A stretch of 64,000 nucleotides of DNA from contig CACWVT010000003.1 of assembly GCA_902764345.1 (NCBI GenBank), forward strand, positions 62,001 to 126,000, in the 5' to 3' direction. Positions 1 through 9,800 of this stretch are shown here, one piece after another. This DNA comes from an uncultured Ruminobacter sp. GTDB lineage: Bacteria; Pseudomonadota; Gammaproteobacteria; Enterobacterales; Succinivibrionaceae. Numbering within the stretch: position 1 is the stretch's first letter; each line of letters opens with the position of its first letter. Position numbers and translations under genes: made by a program. The notes beneath the pieces are model-generated. The model was given only the letters and a program-made list of their open reading frames with translations, had not been told where the DNA came from and searched no databases.

Positions 1-3000
1 GTATCAATACGTACGGCGTCAATACCCATATCGAGATAGAGTCTCATCATGGCATTCATGTAATTCTTAACATTGTCTGATTCCGTTGTCAGATCCACAC
101 AGTCACCGGCCATGCTGCGCTGCTGAACCTCTTCAACTGACTCCCAGTTATTGGTATAGGCTTCATGATACCACTTTGAAGGAAGCTCCTGATCCGTTGC
201 CGGGCTCCAGTAGTATCCGTTCTTTGTACCGTCATTCTGACTGAATGATGTTCCATCGACAGCCATGTCTACTGTTTTACCGTGCTTAGTAAAGTGAACG
301 GTAAACTTTGTCTGAGCCTCGGCATCTCCGGCACATACCCTGCGATGCCATGCCGGAGCTACAGGGTTGTCATTATCGCAACGGTTATATGACTTATAAT
401 CGCCGATATTCTTGGTATAGACACCGCCAATATTTACGCCGTCCTTGCCATACTTTGCATCAACAAAATACTTGGTAGGGATCTTGTCGATATAGGTCTG
501 ACCGCGTATACCGTAGTTACTTGAATGATTCAGTACAACGTCCTGAACAACCTTGATTCCCTTGGCATGAGCCGCCTTTATAAAATCAAAATATGTAGCT
601 CCCGGACTTTCAAGTCTTAAATCAGGCTGGAACCAGTCATAGGCATGATAACCGTGATAGTCAAGTCCTGAACGGTTTTCCACAGGAGGAGTAATCCAGA
701 TGGCCGTAAAACCCATGGACTTAATATAATCAAGCTTTTCAATCAGTCCCTTGAAATCACCTCTCCAACACGGATCATCGATATCAAAACGATCGCGGCA
801 ATAGTAGTTATTGCTTTCGTCACCGTCATAGTAACGTGCTGTCACCACAAAGTATATGGTTTCATCACGGAAATCCGTTGCAGGTGCCGGTGTAGGATCC
901 TTTGACTTGATAAACCAGAAGAAATGCTGTTCCTGCTTCATACCGTTAGCCCCTACAACAAGAGCACGGAGTCTGTAGGCTGTCCCAAGTTTATCTTCAG
1001 ACGTATCCTTAAGTTCAATTGCACCAGTATACTTGGTTGATGCAGTGGTCGGTTCAGTATTATCAAGAGTATAGTAAATGGTAGCCTCGGTACTGTTTCC
1101 GTCAGCATCTTCAGTGCCAAGTGTTAAAGTCTGATCAGTATGATAGCTTCCAGGGTTAAGACTTGGTACAACATACGGAGCCGCATCAACATTTGAAATG
1201 CCGTCAGCTGATGACCTTAAGGCCGCCCCGCTGGTAACGTTCCAAGGGATATTGTTACTGAGAACGTCAGGATCAGGCTCAACCGGAGGATAAACTTCTC
1301 CGCCTCCGCTGACGACTAATGAAGCTCCGGACAGAACACAGCTGTCAATAACGGTCCATTTACCGTCATAGCATCCTGCAACCGGAGCTCCGTTAAGATC
1401 ACCGGTCAGTTTGTTACCGCCTTTCAGGAAAATAACATTAACTGTTGTGGCATTAATGGCCGATGTATCAAAGAACGACCAGTTAGGATCCTCTGAGGCA
1501 ACGGACATTGAAGACCCCGGCCATTCACCGGCCAGAGGCGTACTGCCGTTCCAAATATAAATCCCGTCAGCATCACCCTTATAGTAAATACCCCTCTTCT
1601 CAGGAGCAACGCTTGTGCCCTGCACCAGTTCAAAGGTATATGACTTCTGAACACTCTTGCCTTCACTTGTCACGGTAAGTGTTACGGTCTTTTCTCCCCC
1701 GGTTTTATAGGTTACTGTCGGATTCTTGCTGGTAGAAGTCATACCATCGCCAAAATCCCATGCATAGGTAGCCTGAACGGAGGTCTTCAGGGTGGAGAAG
1801 GCGCTCAATGAACCGGTTAGCCCGTTGAAGCTGTATGTGAAATCTACTTCAAAATCTCCGCTGTCGCCTACAACTACGGTCTTGGTAGCCGGAATACTCT
1901 GTTCCTTCCCATCTGAAGCAACAAGCTTAACGGTATAACTTCCGTCATTTGAGTAAACATGGGTACCGCCGGCCTTATCAGATGATGTCCCGTCACCGAA
2001 GTCCCATGCAAATGTTAGGGTATCACCGTCTTCATCAGTTGATCCTTCTGAAGAATAAGTTAAGGTTTTGCCCTGCAGACCGGATGTGATCTTTGCAACC
2101 GGAGCATGATTAACAACCGCTTTCACAAGCTTTGTTGCTGCCGTGCTGTTTTCTTTTCCATCAGAAACGACAAGAGTTACGGTATATTCCCCCGCTTCTG
2201 CATATGTGTGGGTTCCGCTTGCGGTATTTGATTTTGTACCGTCACCAAAATCCCAGGCATATGAGGTTATGGCATCACCGTCAGGGTCTGTGGATTCTGA
2301 CTTATAAGTAAGGGTTAACCCTGATATTGATGAAGAAATAACTGCTACAGGAGGATTATTTGGAGAAACGGTTATCGGAACGATTTTGTTTGACTTACCC
2401 GTATCTTTTCCGTCGCTGACAACAAGCACTACCTCATACTGTTTGGTTTCAGAAGGATAAGTATGTACAGGATTTTCTGACGTATCAGAGATACCGTCAC
2501 CAAAATCCCACTCATAGGTAAGATTGTCACCGTCTTTATCGCTTGACTCATTTCTGAATGATACGGTTACTCCGTCATCAGCAACGACATAATCGAATTT
2601 TGATTCCGGTGCGTGATTATCCACACCAATGTCAACATCCTTGGTATCAGTCGCAAGAACCTTTCCATGTTCATCGAGCAGACTGAGAACAACGGCATAC
2701 TTACCTTCATTATCATAGGTATGAACTATTTCAGCCCCGGTTTCAGTCTTTCCGTCACCCATGTTCCAACTATATGAATATTTACCGGAAACACCTGATG
2801 AAGATGCCTTCATTGACAAGGTAAGACCATTTGTTTCCTGTTCAGCAATGCTGACTGTCACAGGAATCGGAGCCTCAACCTTCACGTCAAATGACTGCGT
2901 GGTAGTGTGCTTGCCGTCGTTACAGTACAGAATTACAGGATAGGTTCCTGACTTAGTATAGGTCCAGCTGATGCTTGAACCTTCAATCTTCTGATTTACT

Positions 3001-4328
3001 TCACCATCCGTAATATCCCATACAGGATTCTTACCGTCGGTTTCAAATGTCACGGTCAAACCCTGCACTGAGAAACTATAGTTAGGGAGAACAACCGGTT
3101 CAGCTGATACCTTGACGGTCTGGACATATGGTTCAGACTGATTTCCGTCACTGTCGGTAATTATCAGGGAGACACTATACTCACCTGCTTCGGCATATGT
3201 ATGAGTCGGATTCTGTTCCGTGGAAGTAACATTGTCACCGAAGTTCCACAGATAGGAAACTGCACCGCCGGTGGAAGTATTTGCAAAAGATACCTTAAGA
3301 TAATTTACTTCGGTGATACTGAAGTTAGCTTTAAGCTCTTCACCGCACATGGCTGATGTTGTCTTAAAATGAACTGTTTCGGATACCGTGGTGACATTAT
3401 CCGAAACTGAGACCTTCGCCGAATGATCACCGATGCTGTTAAACACATGCTCTACATTCTTCTGTTTCTCTACTGCACCGTCATCAAATTCCCACTTGTA
3501 CGACAGCGTATCATTGTCTTCATCTGTCGCAGAGGCGGTAAACATGACTGTTCTGCATGAGACTTCCTGTGCCCTGGCATTTGTAATTATCGGAGAATGA
3601 TTGTCATCGACATTCTCAAGAAGGTGTTTAAAGTCACCGTATTTTGCGTAAGAGCCTGCACCCCCTTCCACTGACACACCCTTATTCATGGCGGCCTGAA
3701 TGTCTGCAACAGCGTTGCGCACGTTATCAATCACAGAAGAACTGTTCAGGCTGTGATTCATGTTAGAAAGAGATACAACAAAAGCAGAGACTGCACTGTC
3801 AGCCTTAATTGATGAATCAAAAACGGAAGCGTTCGTTCCGAGATGACCGGCAAGAACTGACTTTGCAGTTTCAATATCCAGGGACTGATTTCTGGAATAT
3901 CTGTAGAGCTGCTGAGTCAGCGGATTAACAAAAACGGAAACACTGCTGCCTGAAGATCCATCCTTTACGGAAGTGAGAAGATTCTCACTGGTAACGTTGG
4001 TAAAGGATTTCTTATTGTTAACAACAGCCAGAAGATTTGTTCCTGAACTAATCTGTTCTTTAGTCAGTGACTGAACTGCAGCACCGCTGCTGTCAGTTGA
4101 TTTCAGCTGTTCATCAATTGAAACGGTACATAGTTCATCCCCATTACTGTCAAGACAGACGGTTATGTTTGGGACGGGAGCGCCATATTCATCCTGAACA
4201 ATAAGTTTAACATTAACATCAGTTTTAGGAGCAGGAGAACTATCGGATCCACCGCCACCGCCACCACAGGCAGATACACCTACGGAAAGCATAATGGCTG
4301 TAGCCAATCTACTGTATTTGCAGTTCAT
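1..4328 (-). CDS. Lipoprotein alpha-amylase with PKD repeats (3' end beyond window)
   Basis: Secreted or surface GH13 enzyme for alpha-glucans. The start ATG (4326-4328) has an AAGGTG ribosome site just upstream. A lipoprotein signal ends in V-S-A-Cys21, followed by six Gly. Residues about 30-240 form an unnamed domain shared with the lipoprotein at 4602-6806. About eight PKD-like domains follow (W-x-F-G-D-G cores, residues about 270-880). Next come a starch-binding-like module with a W-P-G motif near residue 930, a chitobiase-like Ig domain (Y-Y-T-L-D), and a GH13 barrel from about residue 1150. Barrel region I reads DVVLNH near residue 1262. The last complete codon in the window is the Asp of the R-I-D motif (Asp1442), the expected nucleophile. 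The rest of the barrel lies outside. The exact substrate (amylase or cyclodextrinase-like) cannot be set from this part. Confidence 0.85.
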   Translation of the reverse strand, partial: MNCKYSRLATAIMLSVGVSACGGGGGGSDSSPAPKTDVNVKLIVQDEYGAPVPNITVCLDSNGDELCTVSIDEQLKSTDSSGAAVQSLTKEQISSGTNLLAVVNNKKSFTNVTSENLLTSVKDGSSGSSVSVFVNPLTQQLYRYSRNQSLDIETAKSVLAGHLGTNASVFDSSIKADSAVSAFVVSLSNMNHSLNSSSVIDNVRNAVADIQAAMNKGVSVEGGAGSYAKYGDFKHLLENVDDNHSPIITNARAQEVSCRTVMFTASATDEDNDTLSYKWEFDDGAVEKQKNVEHVFNSIGDHSAKVSVSDNVTTVSETVHFKTTSAMCGEELKANFSITEVNYLKVSFANTSTGGAVSYLWNFGDNVTSTEQNPTHTYAEAGEYSVSLIITDSDGNQSEPYVQTVKVSAEPVVLPNYSFSVQGLTVTFETDGKNPVWDITDGEVNQKIEGSSISWTYTKSGTYPVILYCNDGKHTTTQSFDVKVEAPIPVTVSIAEQETNGLTLSMKASSSGVSGKYSYSWNMGDGKTETGAEIVHTYDNEGKYAVVLSLLDEHGKVLATDTKDVDIGVDNHAPESKFDYVVADDGVTVSFRNESSDKDGDNLTYEWDFGDGISDTSENPVHTYPSETKQYEVVLVVSDGKDTGKSNKIVPITVSPNNPPVAVISSSISGLTLTYKSESTDPDGDAITSYAWDFGDGTKSNTASGTHTYAEAGEYTVTLVVSDGKENSTAATKLVKAVVNHAPVAKITSGLQGKTLTYSSEGSTDEDGDTLTFAWDFGDGTSSDKAGGTHVYSNDGSYTVKLVASDGKEQSIPATKTVVVGDSGDFEVDFTYSFNGLTGSLSAFSTLKTSVQATYAWDFGDGMTSTSKNPTVTYKTGGEKTVTLTVTSEGKSVQKSYTFELVQGTSVAPEKRGIYYKGDADGIYIWNGSTPLAGEWPGSSMSVASEDPNWSFFDTSAINATTVNVIFLKGGNKLTGDLNGAPVAGCYDGKWTVIDSCVLSGASLVVSGGGEVYPPVEPDPDVLSNNIPWNVTSGAALRSSADGISNVDAAPYVVPSLNPGSYHTDQTLTLGTEDADGNSTEATIYYTLDNTEPTTASTKYTGAIELKDTSEDKLGTAYRLRALVVGANGMKQEQHFFWFIKSKDPTPAPATDFRDETIYFVVTARYYDGDESNNYYCRDRFDIDDPCWRGDFKGLIEKLDYIKSMGFTAIWITPPVENRSGLDYHGYHAYDWFQPDLRLESPGATYFDFIKAAHAKGIKVVQDVVLNHSSNYGIRGQTYIDKIPTKYFVDAKYGKDGVNIGGVYTKNIGDYKSYNRCDNDNPVAPAWHRRVCAGDAEAQTKFTVHFTKHGKTVDMAVDGTSFSQNDGTKNGYYWSPATDQELPSKWYHEAYTNNWESVEEVQQRSMAGDCVDLTTESDNVKNYMNAMMRLYLDMGIDAVRID

Positions 4329-4346
4329 TTTTAAACACCTTATTTA

Positions 4347-4366
4347 TCATGAAAAAGTTTTCATGA
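4347..4366. promoter_or_regulatory. Perfect 20-bp dyad, candidate operator of the lipoprotein amylase
   Basis: Two 9-base arms (TCATGAAAA and TTTTCATGA) are exact inverted repeats around a 2-base centre. The dyad lies 19 bases before the amylase start codon, just downstream of an extended -10 box on the minus strand (TGC-TAAAAT, 4368-4373). The predicted transcription start would fall inside the dyad, so a bound repressor would block it. The core resembles LacI-family operators and the A4-CG-T4 core upstream of the amylase-pullulanase gene. The regulator is unknown. Confidence 0.5.
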
Positions 4367-4481
4367 AATTTTAGCATTAAAAATGACCAAAAAATAATTT
4401 TTATATCACAAAATTAACACTGTATTAACAATGTACCTACTCTAATTTTTGACACACTCCCAAATTATGCAAATATAAGAA

Positions 4482-4524
4482 TAAAAAAAATCGTCTTCAA
4501 TCACGGTTGTGAAATTGAAGACGA
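4482..4524 (-). terminator. Rho-independent terminator after the PKD lipoprotein
   Basis: An 11-bp perfect stem (4491-4501 with 4514-4524) is followed on the minus strand by a run of eight T. Two smaller hairpins stand between it and the stop codon: 8 bp at 4548-4566 and 7 bp at 4531-4548. It separates the PKD lipoprotein transcript from the amylase gene that starts at 4328. Confidence 0.85.
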
Positions 4525-4601
4525 TTACTGAACAGATCTTTATCTGTTATGAGATGCGATCTCATAATTTCATTAATTCGACCGCATCCTAACAGACTGA
4601 A

Positions 4602-6806
4602 CTACTTTAAGGTACAGTCTAAAACATCCTCGTCATCTGCATTTACCTTAACTGTGACAGGTGTACTTGAAAGCTCACCGTCAGAAACAGTCAGTGTAAC
4701 GGTATATTCTCCTGCAGTCGCATAAGTATGGGTACCGCTTACCTTTTTTGATGATGAATTGTCACCAAAATCCCAAGAGTATGACAAAGTGTCACCGTCC
4801 TCATCACTTGACTGACTTGCATCAAAAGTAAGTACCATTCCCACGACTGAAGCAGCCGGCACCGCTACCGGTTTGTGATTTACAGGAGGATTGTAAACCA
4901 CATCAACGGTGTGAGACACTGTATGAGAATCCTTGACGTCGTTTGCCATTAATTTAACGGTGTAACTTGCGGTCTTATTAGGATAGGTGTGACGTGGAGA
5001 TGGCTCGGTGGAAGCGGCACTTCCGTCACCAAAATCCCAAGTATAAGTCATGACATCATTATCAGCATCACTGGAAGTATTAGTGAAATCCACTATTACT
5101 CCGTTAACAGCATAGGTAAACTCTGCAACAGGAGGTGTATTCACCTGAATCTGAATATCCTTTGTCCCGGTTGCAACAACCTTGCTATCCTTATCCAGAA
5201 GCTGTACGGTTATGGTGTATGAACCGTTCGCCGCATATTTATGGGTTACGTTAGCACCGGTAAGAACAGTGCCGTCTCCCATATCCCATTTTATTGTTGA
5301 GGCTGACGGAGCATTTTCTACACTGGCACTCATTGAAACGTTGTAACCGTTAACGGCAGGTTCGCCCAATTTTATAACAGGCTGATTAGGGGCTTTAACT
5401 TCTACTTCAAAAGTCTTTGAACTGTTGCCGTACACAAGCGTTACCTGATACTTACCGCCGGCTTCATAAGTCTTGGTTACGTTATTTCCCTCGAGACTTG
5501 TACCATCATGGAATACCCAAACAGGATTATCAACGTTTGAAACACTAAAGGTTACTGAAAGACCGTTTACGGTAGGGGTTATAGCCGGATCTATAATTTG
5601 ACTCTTTGTAACCTCAACAGGGTAAGTATAAGTCTCAGAAACATTACCATCAGAATCAGTTACGGTAAGACTTACATTGTAAGTTCCTGCCTCTGCATAC
5701 TGATGAACAGGATTCTGAGCGGTAGATGTACTGCCGTCACCGAAATCCCACTGATACTTAACAATGTTACCTGTTGAAACATTACTGAAAGTCACAACAA
5801 GTGAATCAGCTTCTGAGGTAAAGGTAAAGAGAGCCTTCAGATCCTCACCGCACATTTCGGAATTAACATCTACGGAGAGCTCCTTTGTAACAGGATCCTT
5901 GCCGTCTGTAACTGTAAGAACAGCCTTATGGGTTCCGTTTGAGGCAAAGGCAAAACTCACACTTGAACCAGCTACTGACTCATTATTGTCAAATTTCCAT
6001 GAATATGTAAGCTTATCTCCGTCAGCATCGGTGGCTGCAGCAGTAAACAGGTAATTTCTGCATGAAACCAGAACCTTATCCGCCTTGGTGATCACTGGAG
6101 CATTGTTGGAAGGATTGACAATAAGATGATCGAAATCCACGTATTCTTTGTATGAAGCCACAATTGCATCAGATGACATACCGGCGTTCATGGCGTCAGA
6201 GACCTTGCTTGCCGCACCTGTTACCACGCTGACAACCGAAGGATTTCCCAGGCTGTCATTATTGGCATCCAGACTCCTGACGATCACGTCAAGCGGACTG
6301 TTCTTTACAGGAGATGCGTTAAAGCTGTTTGCATTAACACCTATTATATTAGCCAGTCTGCTGGCTGCAGTTGCACGTGACATGCCGTTTGCCTTTGCAT
6401 ACTTTGTCAGCTGACTGCTTATAGGATTAAGGTAAATGGTTCCCAGTTTTACTCCATCCTTGATTCCGCCGGTCAAAATATCGGTATAAACGGTTCCATC
6501 TCTTAAAACGGCAATCATATTATTTAATGATTTCATATTCTCTTCGGAAAGAGTAAGAATCGTAACACCATTGCTGTCAGTGGTTTTAATTTCAACGTCT
6601 TCATCAGTACACTGTGCATCGCCGTTGATGTCAAGACACACGGTTACGCTGCTTAATCCTTCAGCATCAATATTCTGAACAACGGAAGTTATGCTGTATG
6701 TAACTTTTTCCGGAGCTGGGTTGTCTCCGCCACCGCCGCCGCCACACGCGGTTACACCCAGACCTAACATCATGGCTGATAATAATCTTGTATATTTAAA
6801 CTTCAT
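4602..6806 (-). CDS. PKD-repeat lipoprotein without catalytic domain
   Basis: A 734-residue lipoprotein. The signal peptide ends in V-T-A-Cys21 followed by six Gly, as in the amylase at 1-4328. Residues about 35-240 match that amylase's N-terminal domain (shared V-C-L-D-x-N-G-D and T-D-S-x-G motifs, and the same C-R-x-x-x-F-T-A-x-A-T-D step into the first PKD unit). About six PKD-like domains follow, with W-D-F-G-D-G or variants. The protein stops after the last PKD and has no glycosidase. The gene lies 54 bp after the amylase-pullulanase gene and could be co-transcribed with it. It probably sits on the outer membrane as a spacer, scaffold or glycan-binding protein; that role is inferred. Confidence 0.75.
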   Translation of the reverse strand: MKFKYTRLLSAMMLGLGVTACGGGGGGDNPAPEKVTYSITSVVQNIDAEGLSSVTVCLDINGDAQCTDEDVEIKTTDSNGVTILTLSEENMKSLNNMIAVLRDGTVYTDILTGGIKDGVKLGTIYLNPISSQLTKYAKANGMSRATAASRLANIIGVNANSFNASPVKNSPLDVIVRSLDANNDSLGNPSVVSVVTGAASKVSDAMNAGMSSDAIVASYKEYVDFDHLIVNPSNNAPVITKADKVLVSCRNYLFTAAATDADGDKLTYSWKFDNNESVAGSSVSFAFASNGTHKAVLTVTDGKDPVTKELSVDVNSEMCGEDLKALFTFTSEADSLVVTFSNVSTGNIVKYQWDFGDGSTSTAQNPVHQYAEAGTYNVSLTVTDSDGNVSETYTYPVEVTKSQIIDPAITPTVNGLSVTFSVSNVDNPVWVFHDGTSLEGNNVTKTYEAGGKYQVTLVYGNSSKTFEVEVKAPNQPVIKLGEPAVNGYNVSMSASVENAPSASTIKWDMGDGTVLTGANVTHKYAANGSYTITVQLLDKDSKVVATGTKDIQIQVNTPPVAEFTYAVNGVIVDFTNTSSDADNDVMTYTWDFGDGSAASTEPSPRHTYPNKTASYTVKLMANDVKDSHTVSHTVDVVYNPPVNHKPVAVPAASVVGMVLTFDASQSSDEDGDTLSYSWDFGDNSSSKKVSGTHTYATAGEYTVTLTVSDGELSSTPVTVKVNADDEDVLDCTLK

Positions 6807-6829
6807 TTCTCTAAACCTACTTTTTTGAT

Positions 6830-6849
6830 TCCGGGGGTTTCCCCCCGGA
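6830..6849. repeat. GC-rich intercistronic hairpin
   Basis: An 8-bp stem (TCCGGGGG with CCCCCGGA) with a 4-base loop sits between the amylase-pullulanase stop and the PKD lipoprotein start. On the transcribed minus strand it is followed by A residues, not T, so it is not a standard terminator. It may protect the 3' end of the upstream message or lower downstream expression. Confidence 0.6.
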
Positions 6850-6860
6850 TTCAGTGACTG

Positions 6861-9800
6861 TTACTTTTTATACCAAATTGTTACTGCTGTACCCTGAGCC
6901 TGGTTGTGATCATCACCTCCAAAGACATCATCAGCATTTACCGTTACGGCATGAACCTTCTTGTACCAGCCGGAAACTCCGTCAATACTCAGATTGTTAC
7001 CGCTGTTAATAACCATCTTGATTGTCTTCCAATCATCATTAACCGCAGCACCGTTAATGGTGACAACTACTGCGCCATTAATCTGCTCAGCGGAAATGTT
7101 GTTTTCAATCTGGCTTCTGGTATTCATTCGGAATGCCTTATGAGCCTTACGCATTGCAATCATGTTCTTGAAGTATGCAAAAGTATCCTGATAAGAAGTC
7201 TTTACATTCCAATTGATGTCATTTGATCCGTCAGCTGAATTATATGAATTAGGATTCATATTCTTACTTCTGCCGAATTCTTCACCGGCATGAATGAACG
7301 GAATACCCTGGCTGACAAAAAGAACTCCGTGACCATAAGACTGAAGTCTCTTTGCATAATCTCCGGTAATACTCATCTTGGCAATCTTATCAGTCCAGTT
7401 GAGATTATCGTGTGCGGTAATATACTGCACTGCCTGTTCAGGATCTGCTGCAAACAGCGGAGTCCAGGTTTTGGTGCTGTCACCTATACCGCCCCTTATA
7501 CCTGCCATTACACAGCCGAAATTACCATCAACATCACCAACGTCTGAATAAGTTTTGTTAAACAGGAAACCGCCTACTGCATTATCACTTCCGCCCTTTA
7601 AACATTCGCGGTATTTTCCGTTAAATACCCCGACGTGTCCTGAGGCTGCATTTCTGATGTTACCCAGTCTTACACGGGTCGCCTCAGAAGGGTCGTCTGC
7701 ATAGCCGTTCCATGGTTCACCGTACATCAGGAAGTTTCTGCCCGGATACTTGTTATTTAAGTATTCACCCCATTCCTTGAAATTATTAGTATCAAAGATA
7801 CCTACCAGGTCAAAGCGGAAACCGTCAATATTATATTCGGTAGCCCAGTACTCAAGTGAGTCACGAATGAAACGGCTTACCATTTCATTCTTGGCATCCA
7901 CTGAATTGCTGCAGCCGGATAAATCAATGGCGGTATAGTACTTTGAGGTAATGTTCTCAAAAACTTCCTTGGAGTATGTATGGTTATACACAACGTCCAT
8001 GATTACACGAATTCCGTTCTTATGGAATTCATCAACCATTTCCTTAAATTCAGCAACCTTCTGCTTGTATTTATCGGTGCCGAATACGGAAGTGTAGCGA
8101 TCTTCAGGAACATTGAAGTTTACAGGATCATAACCCCAGTTGTAACAGCCGGTGTTCTGAGAATCAACATCTGAACATGTACCGTAATCATAGACCGGAA
8201 GCAGCTGAACGTGAGTAATACCCAAATCCTTCAGATGATCGATACCGGTCTTTAAACCCTTTGAGTTAGTGGTTCCGGTTTCAACCATACCGAGGTAACG
8301 TCCACGCTTATCAGCTGATACACCTGAACTGCTGTCAATTGTGAAGTCTCTTACATGAACCTCATAAATAATGGCATCTTCACGTTCCTTAAATTCAGGA
8401 CGCTTAGCCCAGCCATTCTTCAGGTCGGTAGAACGCATGTCCATAACAATATTGGTGTTGTTTGAGGCACCGGAAGTTGAATAAGTTATATGCTTAACCA
8501 TCTTGCCGTATGGATCACGAACATCCTTACCGTTAACCTTGAACTGATATTCCTTTCCGTCAAGATCTCCGTTTACGGTTACGGCATACACATCAGAATA
8601 ACCGTTAATATTTGTCTTACTCATTGTGTATGTTTTACCGTCTACGGTTACTGATACATTTGATGAATCAGGAGACCACAGTCTGAAAGTGGTTGATTCC
8701 TTTGAGTAAACTGCTCCGAGGAAGTTATAAGCATAATCAGCTGACTCACAGTTGTTGGTGGTGGCATCAACATCACAGTTCGCCTTGGTATCATCAGGAA
8801 TAATTTCTTTCTTCTTAAGCGTAAGAACCTTGGTGTTTTCATCAAACTCTACGGTGTAATCACCTGCTTCAACCTGAACAAAACGTCCTGAGGCAGTCAG
8901 GGCCTGACCTGCAGTACCGCCAAGAATAATACACTGATCTTCTGTAATCGGAAGCGCTTCAATCTTGAGCTGAGTAGCCTCACTGAATGAAATCTCACCG
9001 GTCCATACTGAACTGCCTGCAGATTTTCTGGTCAGTTCATGAGTTGCATAATTATCAATCTTGGCTCTGACGGCAGTCTTTGCATAGACTCTTGAATCAC
9101 TGCCGGAAACGGTTACATCACGAACAATGGTGTCTTCCCCACCATTATTGTCTGATACCTTAAGGGTTACGCTGTAGGTACCTGCGCTCGCATAGGCAAC
9201 GGTATGATTCTTAGACTGAGAAAAAGTTTTATTACCGAAATCCCATGAATAACTTAAAGTATCCCCGTCCGCATCAGTTGACTTATCAGTAAATGATACA
9301 CTTAATCCGTTCACCTCGTAGTCAAATCCGGCCACAGGAGCATGGTTAGTACCTGTAACCTGCTTGAATTCATAGGTCATGTCTGAATCTTTGACATACA
9401 GAGTATAGTTTCCGGAAAGTGAGGTATATTCATTACCGTCAGTTGCAGTGTTGACCGCAAGTTTACCAGGAGTTCCTGAAGAACCGTATACTGTACCGGT
9501 CCAATCGCAGCCGTCGGCAATCTTAAAGCCCTGCTTTGCAGCTCCTGTAAGAACAACGTCAACAGTCCAGTAACCGGTATGCTTGTTGTATACCATCTGA
9601 TCAAATTTCCAGGTGTTTGAAGTACCTGCATAACAAAGATTATTCTTAGTCTGTGGAATTACGGTACACTCGCTGTCATTAGGATTGAGGAGACAGTAGC
9701 AGCCTTCTGCTGATTCGTTTACCCTGCAGTATGCTTCACATACTCCGTCTGCGTTGGTACCGCTGGATTTGCACACACAGGCAGCTCCTGAAGAATCAGT

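Noticed and set aside
1200..3600. Repeated W-D-F-G-D-G coding stretches that look like a tandem DNA array
   Set aside because: Spaced about 250 bp and diverged; they are PKD protein domains, not a CRISPR or satellite array.
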